From: Lutjanus erythropterus
Lineage: Eukaryota > Chordata > Actinopteri > Lutjaniformes > Lutjanidae
Assembly (NCBI GenBank): GCA_020091685.1
Contig: CM034600.1
Coordinates: forward strand, 33,787,683 to 33,851,682
Length of the DNA stretch: 64,000 nucleotides
Reading direction: 5' to 3'
Position numbers and translations under genes: made by a program. Within the stretch, counting starts at the first letter, position 1; each line of letters starts with the position of its first letter. Under the pieces are notes generated by a model. That model was not told where the DNA came from, searched no databases, and saw nothing but the letters and a program-made list of their open reading frames with translations. Positions 13,630 to 24,111 of this stretch are shown here, one piece after another.

Positions 13630-14524
13630 GTAAGTATATCAGTGAGTTATAATGTTTACTTCTACTGTGGCTGGTTGTACACAGTCGTTTGTCGGTGTAG
13701 TTTGTCCAGACTGAGGTCTGTCTGGTTAGCTCGATGGCTAATATCCAGAGGAAACCAACGGTACCGTAGACGCTAACAGTGCTAACGAGTTAGCAAGTCT
13801 TAGCCACATTTAATTCATGACGAACGCGTTATACTGACACCTGAACTCAAGCGATGGGTTATTTATACAGGGTCACTCCAGTTTAGCTCATCGGGAACCC
13901 TAATGCATTGCGATTTAGTGTGACTGTAACAGCGGTTGAACATCATTCACGTAGCTAACGTTAGCATTAGGGAGTTAGCTTGTGTGCAAGACATGCTGAG
14001 TGCGATGGGAGGAAAAGGGATCTGTAAATCGCCTCCAGACCGGTATGTGCTGCCTTCACCGAAATTAGGTCAACCACCAGTCAGCTGGGACAACAGGATG
14101 CTCTCCTCAGATGTTGGAGCCCGGCTGGTGCAGTTTCACATGTCGGGGATAATGTTAGAAAAGCACATTACGTGACGGATCAAGGACGTAGCGTTTGGGC
14201 TCTGGGATGTGAATGATAAAACTGTTAGCGGTGTGCTCAGTTTTCTTGAGTCATCGTGCCGTTACATTGATTTAGTCAAAACACAAATATGCTTAATAGA
14301 TAGTATTATTTCACTTGATTTTATCAGCGTATTCTGATTATGACGACAAAGCTCTTTAAAATCACTGCTCTCTCAGCCATTTAAATATGTCTGTAGATAA
14401 ACTGCATTGATTTTGTATTTATCATGTGGACTTACATTACATAATTTAGCACAATCTAACCACCACATTTCCAGCAGCCTTTTAAAAACGAAATAATCAG
14501 TGTGACTAATATCATTTTTTGCAG

Positions 14525-14618
14525 GAAGCGTCTGTGTCTCTTTTGCCAGACAGATTATTTCTGCCAGATATGATGTATCAGCACAACAAGAGCTGAATGG
14601 AAGCATTTGAGGCCTTTT
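14525..14618 (+). other. rnf41: Probable second untranslated exon of rnf41
   Basis: The stretch is bounded by an acceptor (TTTTTTGCAG) ending at 14524 and a donor (TTTT|GTGAGT) at 14619. It lies upstream of the initiator ATG exon and has no matching reading frame. It may be optional in the transcript. Confidence 0.45.
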
Positions 14619-14731
14619 GTGAGTGAGGTAGGCTTAAAGTATTTGTGTGTGAAATATCTACATATACACAACATAGACATTGATGCAGCTATGTTGTCTG
14701 AAAAAAAAAATCTTGGTTGTGTGTTGCACAG

Positions 14732-14847
14732 GAGGTTGTGGCTCCCAGTAATGTACCATGGGGTACGACGTTACGAGGTTCCAAGGGGAGGTGGATGAAG
14801 ACCTGCTGTGTCCTATATGTAGTGGAGTGCTCGAAGAACCAGTGCAG
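14732..14847 (+). CDS. rnf41: rnf41 coding exon 1 (ATG at 14758)
   Basis: The acceptor GTTGCACAG ends at 14731, followed by 26 untranslated bases and the ATG in TACCATGG context. Residues 1-30 include the first RING cysteine pair, C18 and C21. The exon ends on codon CAG and is followed by GCAAGT, not GT. Confidence 0.93.
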
Positions 14848-17800
14848 GCAAGTCCATGCCTGAAAGATCACCCATTCTTAATTGTAGCGTCATGTTTCAA
14901 GTGTTTAATCTTTTGGACTCTGTGTGCTCATTTTCATTTCAGGCTCCACACTGTGAGCATGCCTTCTGCAATGCCTGTATAACACAGTGGTTTGCCCAGC
15001 AGCAGATCTGCCCGGTTGACCGCACGGTAGTGACGCTAGCTCACCTCCGGCCTGTGCCCCGCATCATGCGCAACATGCTGTCCAAGCTTCAGATCAGCTG
15101 TGACAATGCTGGTTTTGGCTGTACTGCCACGCTGCGGCTGGACCAGCTGCAGTCACACCTCAAGGACTGTGAGCACAACCCCAAAAGGCCTGTCAACTGT
15201 GAGGAGGGATGTGGGTGAGTGGCTTCCATTTGGCAGAAAATGTACACTGCACTCTAACTGTTGGGTGTATTGATTAGGATTTTCTTGTTGCCCCTTAGTA
15301 TTAGGACTCAAAGATTCAGAAAAAAAAAATCTAGGTAATTATTTATTTGCTGTGATTTGCACAGAGCGAATCATCATTTTTACACCATTATTCTAATTTC
15401 CATTGAAAAACATTTTTAAACGATAATGGTTTGATTTTTGTGGGGATCTGTGCCAAACAAAAATGTTTTCTTAATATATAATACGATGAATAGACCAGAA
15501 CATCTCTGGCCTTCTGCAGTTTTCAATCACACGTGTTTCAAAACACCATTTTAAGTTAAATATTGTCGTGCTGCAAATTGCAATTTTTTTAAATTTATTT
15601 TTGGGCTTTTATGCCTTTAATTTATAGGACAGATTAAGATGTGACAGGAAGGGGGGGTTGGGTGGTGGTGACATGCAGTAAATTGCTGTAGGTGACATTC
15701 AAACCCACAGCCGCTGCAGGGGACTCACATCCTCTGTACATGGGGTGAATGCTCTACTAACTGAGCTACCAGGCCACCTGCAAATTGCAATTTCAATAAA
15801 ATTTCAATTTAAAATGTCAAATTGTTCAGCCCTACTTAGAGCGAGTTCCTAAGTTTACAAGTGAAATTATTATAAATATGTGATTTTGTATGTATATGAG
15901 CATGTATGACTCGTCCTCCATATGGTGTGGTAGTAAATCATCCCCCACTCTTGCAGGCTTGAGATGCCCAAAGACGAGCTGCCCAACCATAACTGCATTA
16001 AACACTTGCGGAGCGTCGTCCAGCAACAACAGACAAAGATTTCAGAGCTGGAGAAAACTGTGGCAGAGCATAAACACCAGTTGGGAGAACAAGTAAGAAC
16101 ATTTCCCTGCTCAGTTAGCCACAAGATATTTTGTAAGTCTAATCCTGAATAATATTGTTTACACGTGTCTCTGGAACAGGTTTAGAAATTGCCAAGAGCA
16201 TATTACTTCTCTATAGCAACCAAGAGTTTTCTGCTGAATAGTTATTATAATTCACAATAATTTAGTCACCAAAAAGCTTTCTGAGATCTGGGTTTATTAA
16301 CTGCTCACAACATTTGGATACAGACTTTGATGTTTTGTAGAATATTTGCCTGACAGAGTCCTTGGAATTAATGTAGGTCTAAGTCTTTGTGTTCTTTTTG
16401 ATTTGTGCATGTTTGGTTTGTGTTTGGTAATCTATAAAATCTTTAATGTGACTGAAAAGTTGTATACTTGAACTTTCATGTCCAAGTTCAGTTTATGGTG
16501 TCTCTTAAAAAAAAAAAAAAGTAGAAAATAGTTGAGTGTTTTAAGTCTAATGCTGTGTGTGTTGTGTTTTGGACATCTGACCACAATACCCTGATATGAC
16601 ATTTTTGTCATGTTGCAGTGACATAAAGAAGAAGGTGAAGAATATTTATATAATTATCATGTAACCCTGTAAGGCACTGCTATTGCAATATATATTCTTA
16701 TTGGAATCTGACAAGGTTGAAGCGACGGAGTATCACCATTTGTCAAAAAATCCAATAAAAAAATCAGTCAAGGGCAGAATACTGGATCCAAAGAAATTGA
16801 TATAAATATCTTACATCCTGATATGTGCAGCATTTCAAGGCCACTGAACGAGTTAATTGTTATAAATCCTGTTAAGCTTCAAGAGATGTTGTGAAATCAG
16901 TCTCTGAAGACAGTATTTTTAATTTCCAGAAACGGGACATTCAGCTGCTAAAAGCCTATATGAGAGCAATACGCAGTGCAAACCCAAACCTGCAAAACCT
17001 TGAGGAGAGCATCGAGTACAATGAAATCTTGGAGTAAGTACAATTTCATCTTCTCTTCTGTTTGGTCTAGGGTGCTGCAGAGCTGACTTATTTTTGTAGG
17101 CCAGCCTGGAAGTTAGAATCGCTCTGGTTCTGTCCACAAATAGCTCATGGGATTTTTACATTTGGATTAGTGCAGAAAATAAATTCTATGGCAAACACAA
17201 GTTTATGATACTGACACATTTTGTTTAGCGAGATAATCTTCACAAACAAACACCACTTGTAAGATTTTTGAAGCATAATTGCAATTGCCAGAAGTAAAAG
17301 GTCATGTTAGGCAATAAACAAAATGCACTACAGCCTCATGACTTCAGCATCACCACCACTACGTGACTAGTGTTCAATGTGATGACATTTAATGTCTCCA
17401 CGAACCTCTGTAGTCTCATTCAGCCACCCGTTAGCCGCCACCTTTTTTAAGACACATTAAACCTTCATAAATCACTAGTGGGGTATTTACTGATGTGATT
17501 TGTGTCAGAGAACAGAACATCAGAATCGCTGAAAGGAGAAATCTTTAATATATTTACTGTAATAAGTTAGAAAATGACCATGATATGTCAGCAGAAATTA
17601 GGGAAACATGCTAAGTTGACTTGCTACTCTCTCTCCTCTTTTAAAATTTCCGTTCCAGGCCAGAATAACTTTTTTTTTGCCTGTTTCATGTTAAATAAAG
17701 TTCATATTGATGCCAAATGTTTGCAGAATTAGTTAGTATCTGTTTATGAGTTGTAAGAAATAATCAGCAATCATTTAGAGGTAGTAGGTGTGGACAACGG

Positions 17801-18852
17801 TTAAATTAATCAATATATTAATGTAGTCTGGCAGGCAGTAAGACAAGCAGTCACTTGACTCCAACTCCAGAGTGTGTATTTTCAGAGCAGTGAGCTTTTG
17901 TTTTCAGGATAACTGGCTTTGCTTTACATTGACAGACAACTGGCAGTTATAAACAGCTGATCAACTTGCAGTGGAGGACTCGTTTTATGTTATGTCAGTT
18001 TACAATATTGCACTTGACTTGCCCTCCTGCAGCGTTGTGCAGCCTGCCTGAGCTTGCTTGGGTCTGGCGAGCAGGGGACGAAGGGAAACGACTCGCTTCA
18101 ATCATAGATCGTTTATTAAATAGGGATTCAACCAATCCAATTCAATCTAATTTGCTATTAGGACTGCAGTACTCATGTTTGCATGTGCAGTTCTCACATA
18201 TTGCTCCTTTAAGACATGTAAAAACCTCAGAATTCACGAGTGGGATATTTACTGTTGTAGCACAAAACATGAAAATGTCTTAATCTTGTGTTAACCACAG
18301 ACCTTGATTCAGGCATCCAACCAAAAACCCATTTAAAAAAACCAATTGACTTTGAGACGAGGGAACTGGAGGTGCAAAAATGCAAACTCATTGCTGGTTT
18401 TTAGGACTCATTCCTGCAGCACTCTGTCTAATACTAACATTGCCAGGGAGCTGCAGCTCAGCCACTAATTTTCTTGTGCCTTTCATCTTATCTTCAGGTG
18501 GGTGAACTCCATGCAGCCTGCCAGAGTGACACGCTGGGGTGGCATGATCTCCACCCCTGACGCCGTACTCCAGGCGGTCATCAAGCGCTCCCTCATCGAC
18601 AGCGGCTGTCCCCTCTCGATCGTGAACGACCTGATCGAGAACGCCCACGAGCGTAACTGGCCGCAGGGACTGGCCACGCTCGAGACACGGCAGATGAACA
18701 GGCGCTACTATGAGAACTACGTTGCCAAGCGTATCCCTGGCAAGCAGGCAGTGGTGGTGATGGCCTGCGAGAATCAGCATATGGGCGAGGATATGATCCT
18801 GGAGCCCGGCCTGGTCATGATCTTTGCGCACGGAGTGGAGGAGATCTTATAA
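14758..18852 (+). CDS. rnf41: RNF41 / NRDP1, RING-type E3 ubiquitin ligase (five coding exons)
   Basis: The joined exons give 318 codons that align end to end with mammalian RNF41 (317 residues), which ubiquitinates ErbB3, BRUCE, parkin and MyD88-pathway proteins and binds USP8. Visible in order: a RING finger with the family's unusual C3HC3D ligands (C18, C21, C34, H36, C39, C42, C53, D56); a SIAH/TRAF-like cysteine-histidine zinc region at about residues 78-138; a glutamine-rich coiled coil at about 137-170; and the C-terminal substrate- and USP8-binding domain. The first coding intron is GC-AG. The protein ends VEEIL, one leucine beyond the mammalian VEEI. All junction phases agree. A fish-specific rnf41-like paralogue cannot be excluded. 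Confidence 0.96.
14943..15214 (+). CDS. rnf41: rnf41 coding exon 2
   Basis: Encodes residues 31-120, from the APHCEHAFC half of the RING through the first zinc-binding segments (DCEHNPKRPV). The acceptor is ATTTCAG and the donor GTGAGT, leaving phase 2. Confidence 0.95.
15571..15793 (-). mobile_element. tRNA-derived SINE with 16-bp target duplications
   Basis: Read on the minus strand, the element starts at 15777 with a tRNA-like head (TGGTAGCTCAGTTAGTAGAG is the A-box region; GGTTTGAATGT at about 15695-15705 is the B box) and ends in an A-rich tail at about 15587-15600. It is flanked by identical 16-base direct repeats, CTGCAAATTGCAATTT, at 15571-15586 and 15778-15793. The body of 191 bp has a unique 3' part like a common teleost repeat. 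It lies in rnf41 intron 2, antisense to the gene. A functional tRNA is unlikely because the downstream half does not form a full cloverleaf. Confidence 0.85.
15957..16092 (+). CDS. rnf41: rnf41 coding exon 3
   Basis: Encodes residues 121-166: LEMPKDELPNHNC completes the zinc region, followed by the HLRSVVQQQQ coiled-coil segment. The acceptor is CTTGCAG and the donor GTAAGA; phase 0. Confidence 0.95.
16930..17033 (+). CDS. rnf41: rnf41 coding exon 4
   Basis: Encodes residues 167-200 (KRDIQLLKAYMRAI and following), joining the coiled coil to the C-terminal domain. The acceptor is TTTCCAG and the donor GTAAGT; phase 2. Confidence 0.95.
17388..18290. repeat. Probable dispersed repeat in rnf41 intron 4
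   Basis: Two related segments, TAAGACACATTAAACCTTC...GTGGGGTATTTACTG near 17450 and TAAGACATGTAAAAACCTC...GTGGGATATTTACTG near 18211, bracket a block (about 17930-18210) that resembles a teleost repeat I have seen elsewhere. Boundaries and family are uncertain. Confidence 0.4.
18498..18852 (+). CDS. rnf41: rnf41 terminal coding exon
   Basis: Encodes the C-terminal domain from WVNSMQPARVTRWGG to the TAA at 18850-18852, and is strongly conserved with mammals. The exon is much more GC-rich than its surroundings. A 147-codon open frame on the opposite strand here is only its shadow. Confidence 0.96.
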
Positions 18853-18975
18853 CTGTACAGCTAGCTGAGCTGCTCCAGAGACAAGTGGGGACGTTTTTTG
18901 TTTGGGGGGTTTGCTGTGACGAGTAGGTTTTTCCTCAGTGGAGTGAAACCTTCTGAACAAATCTGGCTTATTTAA

Positions 18976-18981
18976 AATAAA
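18976..18981 (+). terminator. rnf41: rnf41 proximal polyadenylation signal
   Basis: AATAAA about 125 bases after the stop codon, inside an AT-rich stretch (TTTAAAATAAAATCTTAT). Confidence 0.5.
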
Positions 18982-20038
18982 ATCTTATAAGAGGCTCACT
19001 CCTACGCTTGATACCTATGCCTTAAAGTAAGGACAAATATATACTATGAACCTGTCAAATAGAAACTTAATCTGACTGATATCTAAGATAAAAGGTGAGA
19101 TGTGATGTTTACAAGGTTTATATTTGGTGCATTATATGATCTGATTGTTCTGCTCCATGTCCTAATATAGTAATAAGCTTGAACCCCCGTTTAATGTCCT
19201 CAGTTGTATAAATGCTTGTAAATACAAAATACTATATTGAATTATAAATGTCATTCTCTTATTCCTCTCACTGTAATTAGATTGTGATTTTTTTTTTGTT
19301 TATCTCAGTTCTGTTTCGTCAGCCTGTGTTACTGTCTGCAGGGACGTCGACTCGGAAGACTTTATCGCGTGCTTGCTTTTAGTATTTAGTTCCCTGTGAA
19401 TATTTCACAAGACATTGTGCTTCTCAGTTTAGATTGTCTAAACCTTCTGTGCCATTTGTTTTATTTATTGTGTTGCCTTTTACACAAACATGCTTGAAGA
19501 TGTTACCATTTGATGTATGGAAATATGCCTTTTTCGGTGCATTTGAAGTTTATTGCAGGAAGAAAATTGATTTTGTGTTTTCTTTGTTGCCTCAGTTGTA
19601 TATATATAGTCTGAATGTTGGGTCCAGTTTAAGTGTTAAATTTGAAGTTCAACATTTGGGATTTAACTATGTATAATGAGTTTTATTTGACAAATCATAA
19701 TGGGTCGCACGATCCTTATGTCTATTTCTGATTATTGAATTATAGACAATGATCTCATTCTTCACAGTTAGCAAACATCTGTTCACTTACATGTCACTAA
19801 AAAACCCATAACTTGGAGATTGTAAAAAATATTTGTAAAGACAGTTATGGCCCTTGAGCGGTTTCACCATTAGTCACTTATTGCTGTTGTAAGACAAACA
19901 AGGCTTCAGACGTCCGCTATAAAAGCCCACACAAGTGCAGTAAACAGATGAGTTTGGATTGTGCCCTTTATTATTTTCCCTGTCAATGTTTTATTTGTTT
20001 TGTGTCTGTTATGTACCGTGTTGTACAGACGAGAAAGT

Positions 20039-20044
20039 AATAAA
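20039..20044 (+). terminator. rnf41: rnf41 distal polyadenylation signal
   Basis: AATAAA followed by an A run and TGTCAAGCGT. It is the last good signal before repeat-rich intergenic DNA, so it probably marks the main transcript end. Confidence 0.6.
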
Positions 20045-20060
20045 AAAAAATGTCAAGCGT

Positions 20061-20703
20061 CATCCCAAAAGAATGTATTTTCTCACTGGGAGGTTTTATA
20101 TTTAGCACTTTAATTAGGAAAAAATGCAGTTCCTTATTTTAACCACACCATGTCATCAGAGATCTTCAGGGAGGTACACTTCTTAAGGGAACATCAGCTT
20201 CAAACATTATGTAAAAAACTTCAATCTAGAGAAAATGATTTGAAGCTTTTAAGAAATCAGGGCAGCGAGGAGGAGACGTGAAAAGCTGTCGATCCAGGTT
20301 AAGAAAATGAAGAGGAAAGTTTAACCACAAAACCCAGAGGGAGGGAGGAAGGGCTGACTGCTCTGCTCTGACCTGACTCACTCTCGTTTTCTCTGTCTAA
20401 CCCAGACACCCACATGCTTTCCATGTCTGTTATCCTCTCTTGCCAGCCTCGTCCTCATTGTAGAGGCTAATCCCTCGCCATTGTGGTCACTGGAATGTGA
20501 AATCATGTGCTTTACCAAATACTGTGGCTCTGTTATTGTGGACTTCCATTATTATGTGATGTGCTGGTTGCTACAAGGCAGATGGCAGTCCTCATATCAA
20601 GCAACGTCAGAATATGTCTTGGAATATATTTCAGTGATTTCTATATTTACATTTCTATAAGCAGCATATTCATATGAAATCTGCAGCACAAACATGTATG
20701 CAA
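20061..20703. other. Intergenic DNA, no gene seen
   Basis: No exon-like frames, RNA gene or repeat ends were recognised between the rnf41 polyadenylation region and the first dispersed repeat. Confidence 0.5.
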
Positions 20704-21125
20704 TGGTGGAGGAAGTATTCAGATCCTTAAGTAAACGTGGAAATACCACACTGTAAAAATACTCTATTATAAGTAATTCCTAAATTGAAAAGGTTTCTTA
20801 AGCAAAAGTGTTTTTGTATTCTTACAATACCAAAAGTAAAACTGCTAAATGTAAGAATAATGGTCCCTGTGGGTCGCTTTGTTATTATTTGAGGCTAGAT
20901 GTTATTCTAACTACTTTTGTTGTTGCTGGTTAGTTTGATCTCATAGTTTATAAACCTGTCATAAATTGTATTTGTAAAATTGTAGATGAAGTAAATTGTG
21001 GCCATATCTGTCAAACAAATCCGATGCAGTAAACTATAAATTTGCCGTAAAAGGAAATATTCAATTAAAATACAAGTAACTAAAAAAAACCCTAAATTTT
21101 GTACTTCAGGGCAGTATTGTAGTAA
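20704..21125. repeat. 'GGTGGAGGAAGTATTCAGATCC' teleost dispersed repeat
   Basis: The left end reads TGGTGGAGGAAGTATTCAGA, followed by CACACTGTAAAAATACTC and repeated AAAAGTA words; the right part contains CAAGTAACT and TACTTCAGGGCAG. This matches a very common teleost interspersed repeat as I recall it. It is non-coding. Confidence 0.65.
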
Positions 21126-21127
21126 CT

Positions 21128-21370
21128 CTATAGACCTTTTACACAGCAGCCATTTTGACATGAAATAAAAGGGTAAATTCAAGTGTTACCAATGATACTA
21201 ATTAAGGTTCTGTTTAATTCAGGTAAAAACAGTGAGGTGTGCATCTCGGCACATTGGAAAGGCTCTAAACGCTAAATTGAGCGGGACTTTAATTAGTATT
21301 ATTGGCAACACCTGTGTTAACCCTACATTTTCATATCAATATGGCCGCCATGAAAGGGGACTGTTTTGTT
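21128..21370. repeat. MITE-like element with 'GCAGCCATTTTGACATGAAA' end
   Basis: The left end CAGCAGCCATTTTGACATGA and the right part ATATGGCCGCCATGAAAG are related in inverse orientation. The same end word appears inverted at about 40129 and 40255 in dgka intron 8, so this is a dispersed family. Confidence 0.55.
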
Positions 21371-22084
21371 ACATTCCACCATGCTGTAAAAAGACAAGCC
21401 AGAAAAATAATGCTAGTTTCTCATTGGCTGCAGGCGACCGTTAAACTCATCATCAAGTTCCCATAAACAGTTTAATCACTTTCTTCTAAATCAATGCGTC
21501 TATCAGTGCGCGTCTAACTGCCAGGTAACCATAGCAACAGCATCAGCGAAACGTTGACGGTTGACCCCTGGAGGTGAAAACCAGCCAAACCATTTGTTAA
21601 ATTGACAAACTAACTGTACCAAGTGGGCGGACACGCCTTCGTCTGTCATCAGTGGGATTTTTTTTGTTTGATTTTTTGGGGGGCAGGAAAGAGGCTGCTG
21701 AATATAAAAAAAACAAAAGTCCAGCCACACCAAGGTGAGAAAATAATGGGATGTGAGTGAAGCGTCCAAGTCAGGACAACTGTTATTGTGGTTAGCTAGC
21801 TATTGGCTGTTATAAGAGCTCTACAATAAGTAAGCTAACATTTTGTCTTTGTGGGGCTTTTTTTGTAAAAATTAAACCAGGAATTAGAGTAGACTAACTT
21901 GTAAGGTTCAATGTCATGATTTCATCTTACTGTAACATGTTTTATTTGTCAGTATATTGTACAGTATTGGGTACATATTATATTAGTTAGCCTGTAGCAT
22001 TTATCACAAAATCATATAGTCAAACCTAGCATAAAGGACATGCAGGTATTATGTGTTACTACAAAGGGTTTTGGGCTTTTTTGT

Positions 22085-22580
22085 ATTTGGGTAAAACATG
22101 TAACGGATAATGTACAGTTATAGCAGGTCATTATTGTGATGTAAATCCTGAGTGGATGATGCAGGACCCTGACCAGAAGCGTAGGGGTCTTGAATCATCC
22201 TGAAGGAATTTATTCCACAATAATGACATGTACATTATCCTGCTTATTACATGGTTACTTACAAAAAAGGCACACATGTATGTGACACAAAATATTAATT
22301 TTAAAATTATATTATGGCTTTATTTTGCAATAGTGACATGCTCACTGTACATTATACTGCCTTTTTCTCGGTGGTGTACCAAAGAAAATCAATAATTTGA
22401 TATGAAATACTAATTTCAAAATGATTTTAGAGATTTAACAATGATTTTATTGTTTTTCCAGTCTATTATCAGAACTGTATCCAAGCAAAGGTGTGTTCTT
22501 CATAGCAATAACAGACCTTAGAATGCTGTAATTGACCAATCAGAATAGAGTATTTAACAAACCCATGTAATAAAACTTGT
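22085..22580. repeat. Dispersed repeat with internal inverted segment
   Basis: GGATAATGTACAGTTATAGC near 22104 and ACATGTACATTATCC near 22226 are approximate reverse complements, as are TCATTATTGTG and CACAATAATGA. CCAATCAGAATAGAGTATT near 22537 belongs to the same familiar fish repeat. There is no protein. Confidence 0.5.
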
Positions 22581-22610
22581 TGTAGACTATTAGTTACTAC
22601 CAACTAAACT

Positions 22611-23032
22611 TTAAAGGGACAGTTCACCCTGCAATCAAACATGCATTTCCTCTGGCCTGTACTGCTATCTATTCATCCAGATTGTTTTGGTGTGAGTTGC
22701 TGAATTGCGGAGACATCTCTTCACAGGAATCATGACCTGGGTGCTCAAGATAATCCACACACCCTGTTGTGAGATGTTTTCATGTGGGAACTACTTTAGA
22801 AAGAACAAGAAAGCAAATAACCCTTACCTGAAACTGCTCACAACAAGGTCTGTGAATTACCTTGAGTGAGAGACTGAGACAATTTAATTTTAGCACCATA
22901 GATGGCACTTGCAGATATCACTACAGCTGAAAACTCTGCAGGTTACACCAAAATAATCTACATGGATAAATACCACTACAGGTAAGAAGTAAAAGTATGT
23001 GTTTTTGATTTTGGTATGAACTGTCCCTTTAA
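22611..23032. mobile_element. TTAA-ended MITE, copy A
   Basis: The element begins TTAAAGGGACAGTTCACCC and ends TGAACTGTCCCTTTAA, giving terminal inverted repeats of about 15 bp bounded by TTAA, the target used by piggyBac-like transposons. At 422 bp it has no transposase. Related copies lie at about 38880, 40856 and 51110. Confidence 0.8.
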
Positions 23033-23199
23033 GGTTCAATATAAACAATGTTAATGGAGCTACTACAGTCATTACGTGTTTAAAACATTAATAAGAGAAG
23101 TGCCAGGTATAACTTAGTGTACATGGCATTGATTGCCTTAAAGAGGGCATAATGATAATTGCACTGCTCCAGGTTACAGCTGCATTATAACTTTGCAGA

Positions 23200-23463
23200 T
23201 GATGGATGAACGCCGGCGGTGATGGGTGTGTATTGGTTCGCAGAGCAGCTGAGGCGGTGCTTGATGACAGACAGACTGGAGGGATCCGCTCACTCACAGT
23301 CAGTCTCTGCTCTGCACTGCTTCCACTCCGCCGACCTGCCTGCAACCCTCCGTTCAAAGTTAACGGCCACTTTGCCTCGCATCAGAAAGCGGGATCCTGA
23401 CCGGTCGCCGAGCTGCACCGCGACGATCTGAATAAAGACTAACGACGGAGCGGCGATATAAAG
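23200..23463 (+). promoter_or_regulatory. dgka: dgka promoter and 5' untranslated exon
   Basis: A local rise in CpG within AT-rich DNA, with an inverted CCAAT box (ATTGG) at 23232-23236, ends at a splice donor, AAAG|GTAAAC, at 23463/23464. No long coding frame crosses it. I infer that it is the non-coding first exon of dgka, about 10.3 kb before the ATG exon. No other gene in the window could use it. The transcription start is not determined. Confidence 0.5.
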
Positions 23464-24111
23464 GTAAACGACTCTCAAAAACAAACCGCAAGAGGTCCGG
23501 ACTCCGGCGTCATTGATTGAAGTTTCAGTGCAGCTCTGATCGGCGTTCAGCTGCAGATAAACGCCAGTTACAGACAGTCACGGCGATAATTTTAGCTTCT
23601 CGTTGTTGCTGTCAAGAATTTATTGTGAAATCGAAGGAGGTGCATGTGGCAACTGACGGCTTTCATCTGTGTGCATTGGATTTTTTAAAAAAGGAAAGTG
23701 TTTATAACAGAGTAATTCACTCAGGCGAACAACAACCGGCAGGGCAGACCTATTGCATTTTAACGCACGGTCCGCTGCCTCCCTTTTAAACCTCATAAAC
23801 ATGCATCATTTCAGTTCCCTTTGCAGTGTGTCATGACTGTTAATGTCAGGCTACTTAAGTTACTCGCGGGAGAACCCTTCTCTGTCTATTTAGAGGATTG
23901 AGCAATTCGTCTGTCACAGTGGAGACCGTGACAGAGAGGCTATTTGAAGTATTTTAGGTGTCACGTATGAAGATACTCTTGTGTACTGTGCTTTTATTTC
24001 AACTTGCCAACAAATGCTACAACTTGTCACTGGTATATTGCGCAAACAGATTTATATTGTTATTGCCCCTTGTTTGACAGGATCTTATCAGAGTGACCAG
24101 GATCTGAGGTT

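Larger units (their letters stand above)
18853..20060 (+). other. rnf41: rnf41 3' untranslated region
   Basis: AT-rich sequence directly after the stop codon without coding potential. Two AATAAA signals suggest alternative ends: a short form of about 0.15 kb and a long form of about 1.2 kb. Confidence 0.7.

Noticed and set aside
15695..15777. A possible tRNA gene on the minus strand
   Set aside because: A- and B-box words are present, but the sequence lacks a full cloverleaf and is bounded by target duplications and an A-rich tail, so it is a SINE head.
18388..18831. 147-codon frame on the minus strand
   Set aside because: It lies exactly opposite the conserved GC-rich terminal exon of rnf41, and its translation has no recognisable domain; it is a coding shadow.
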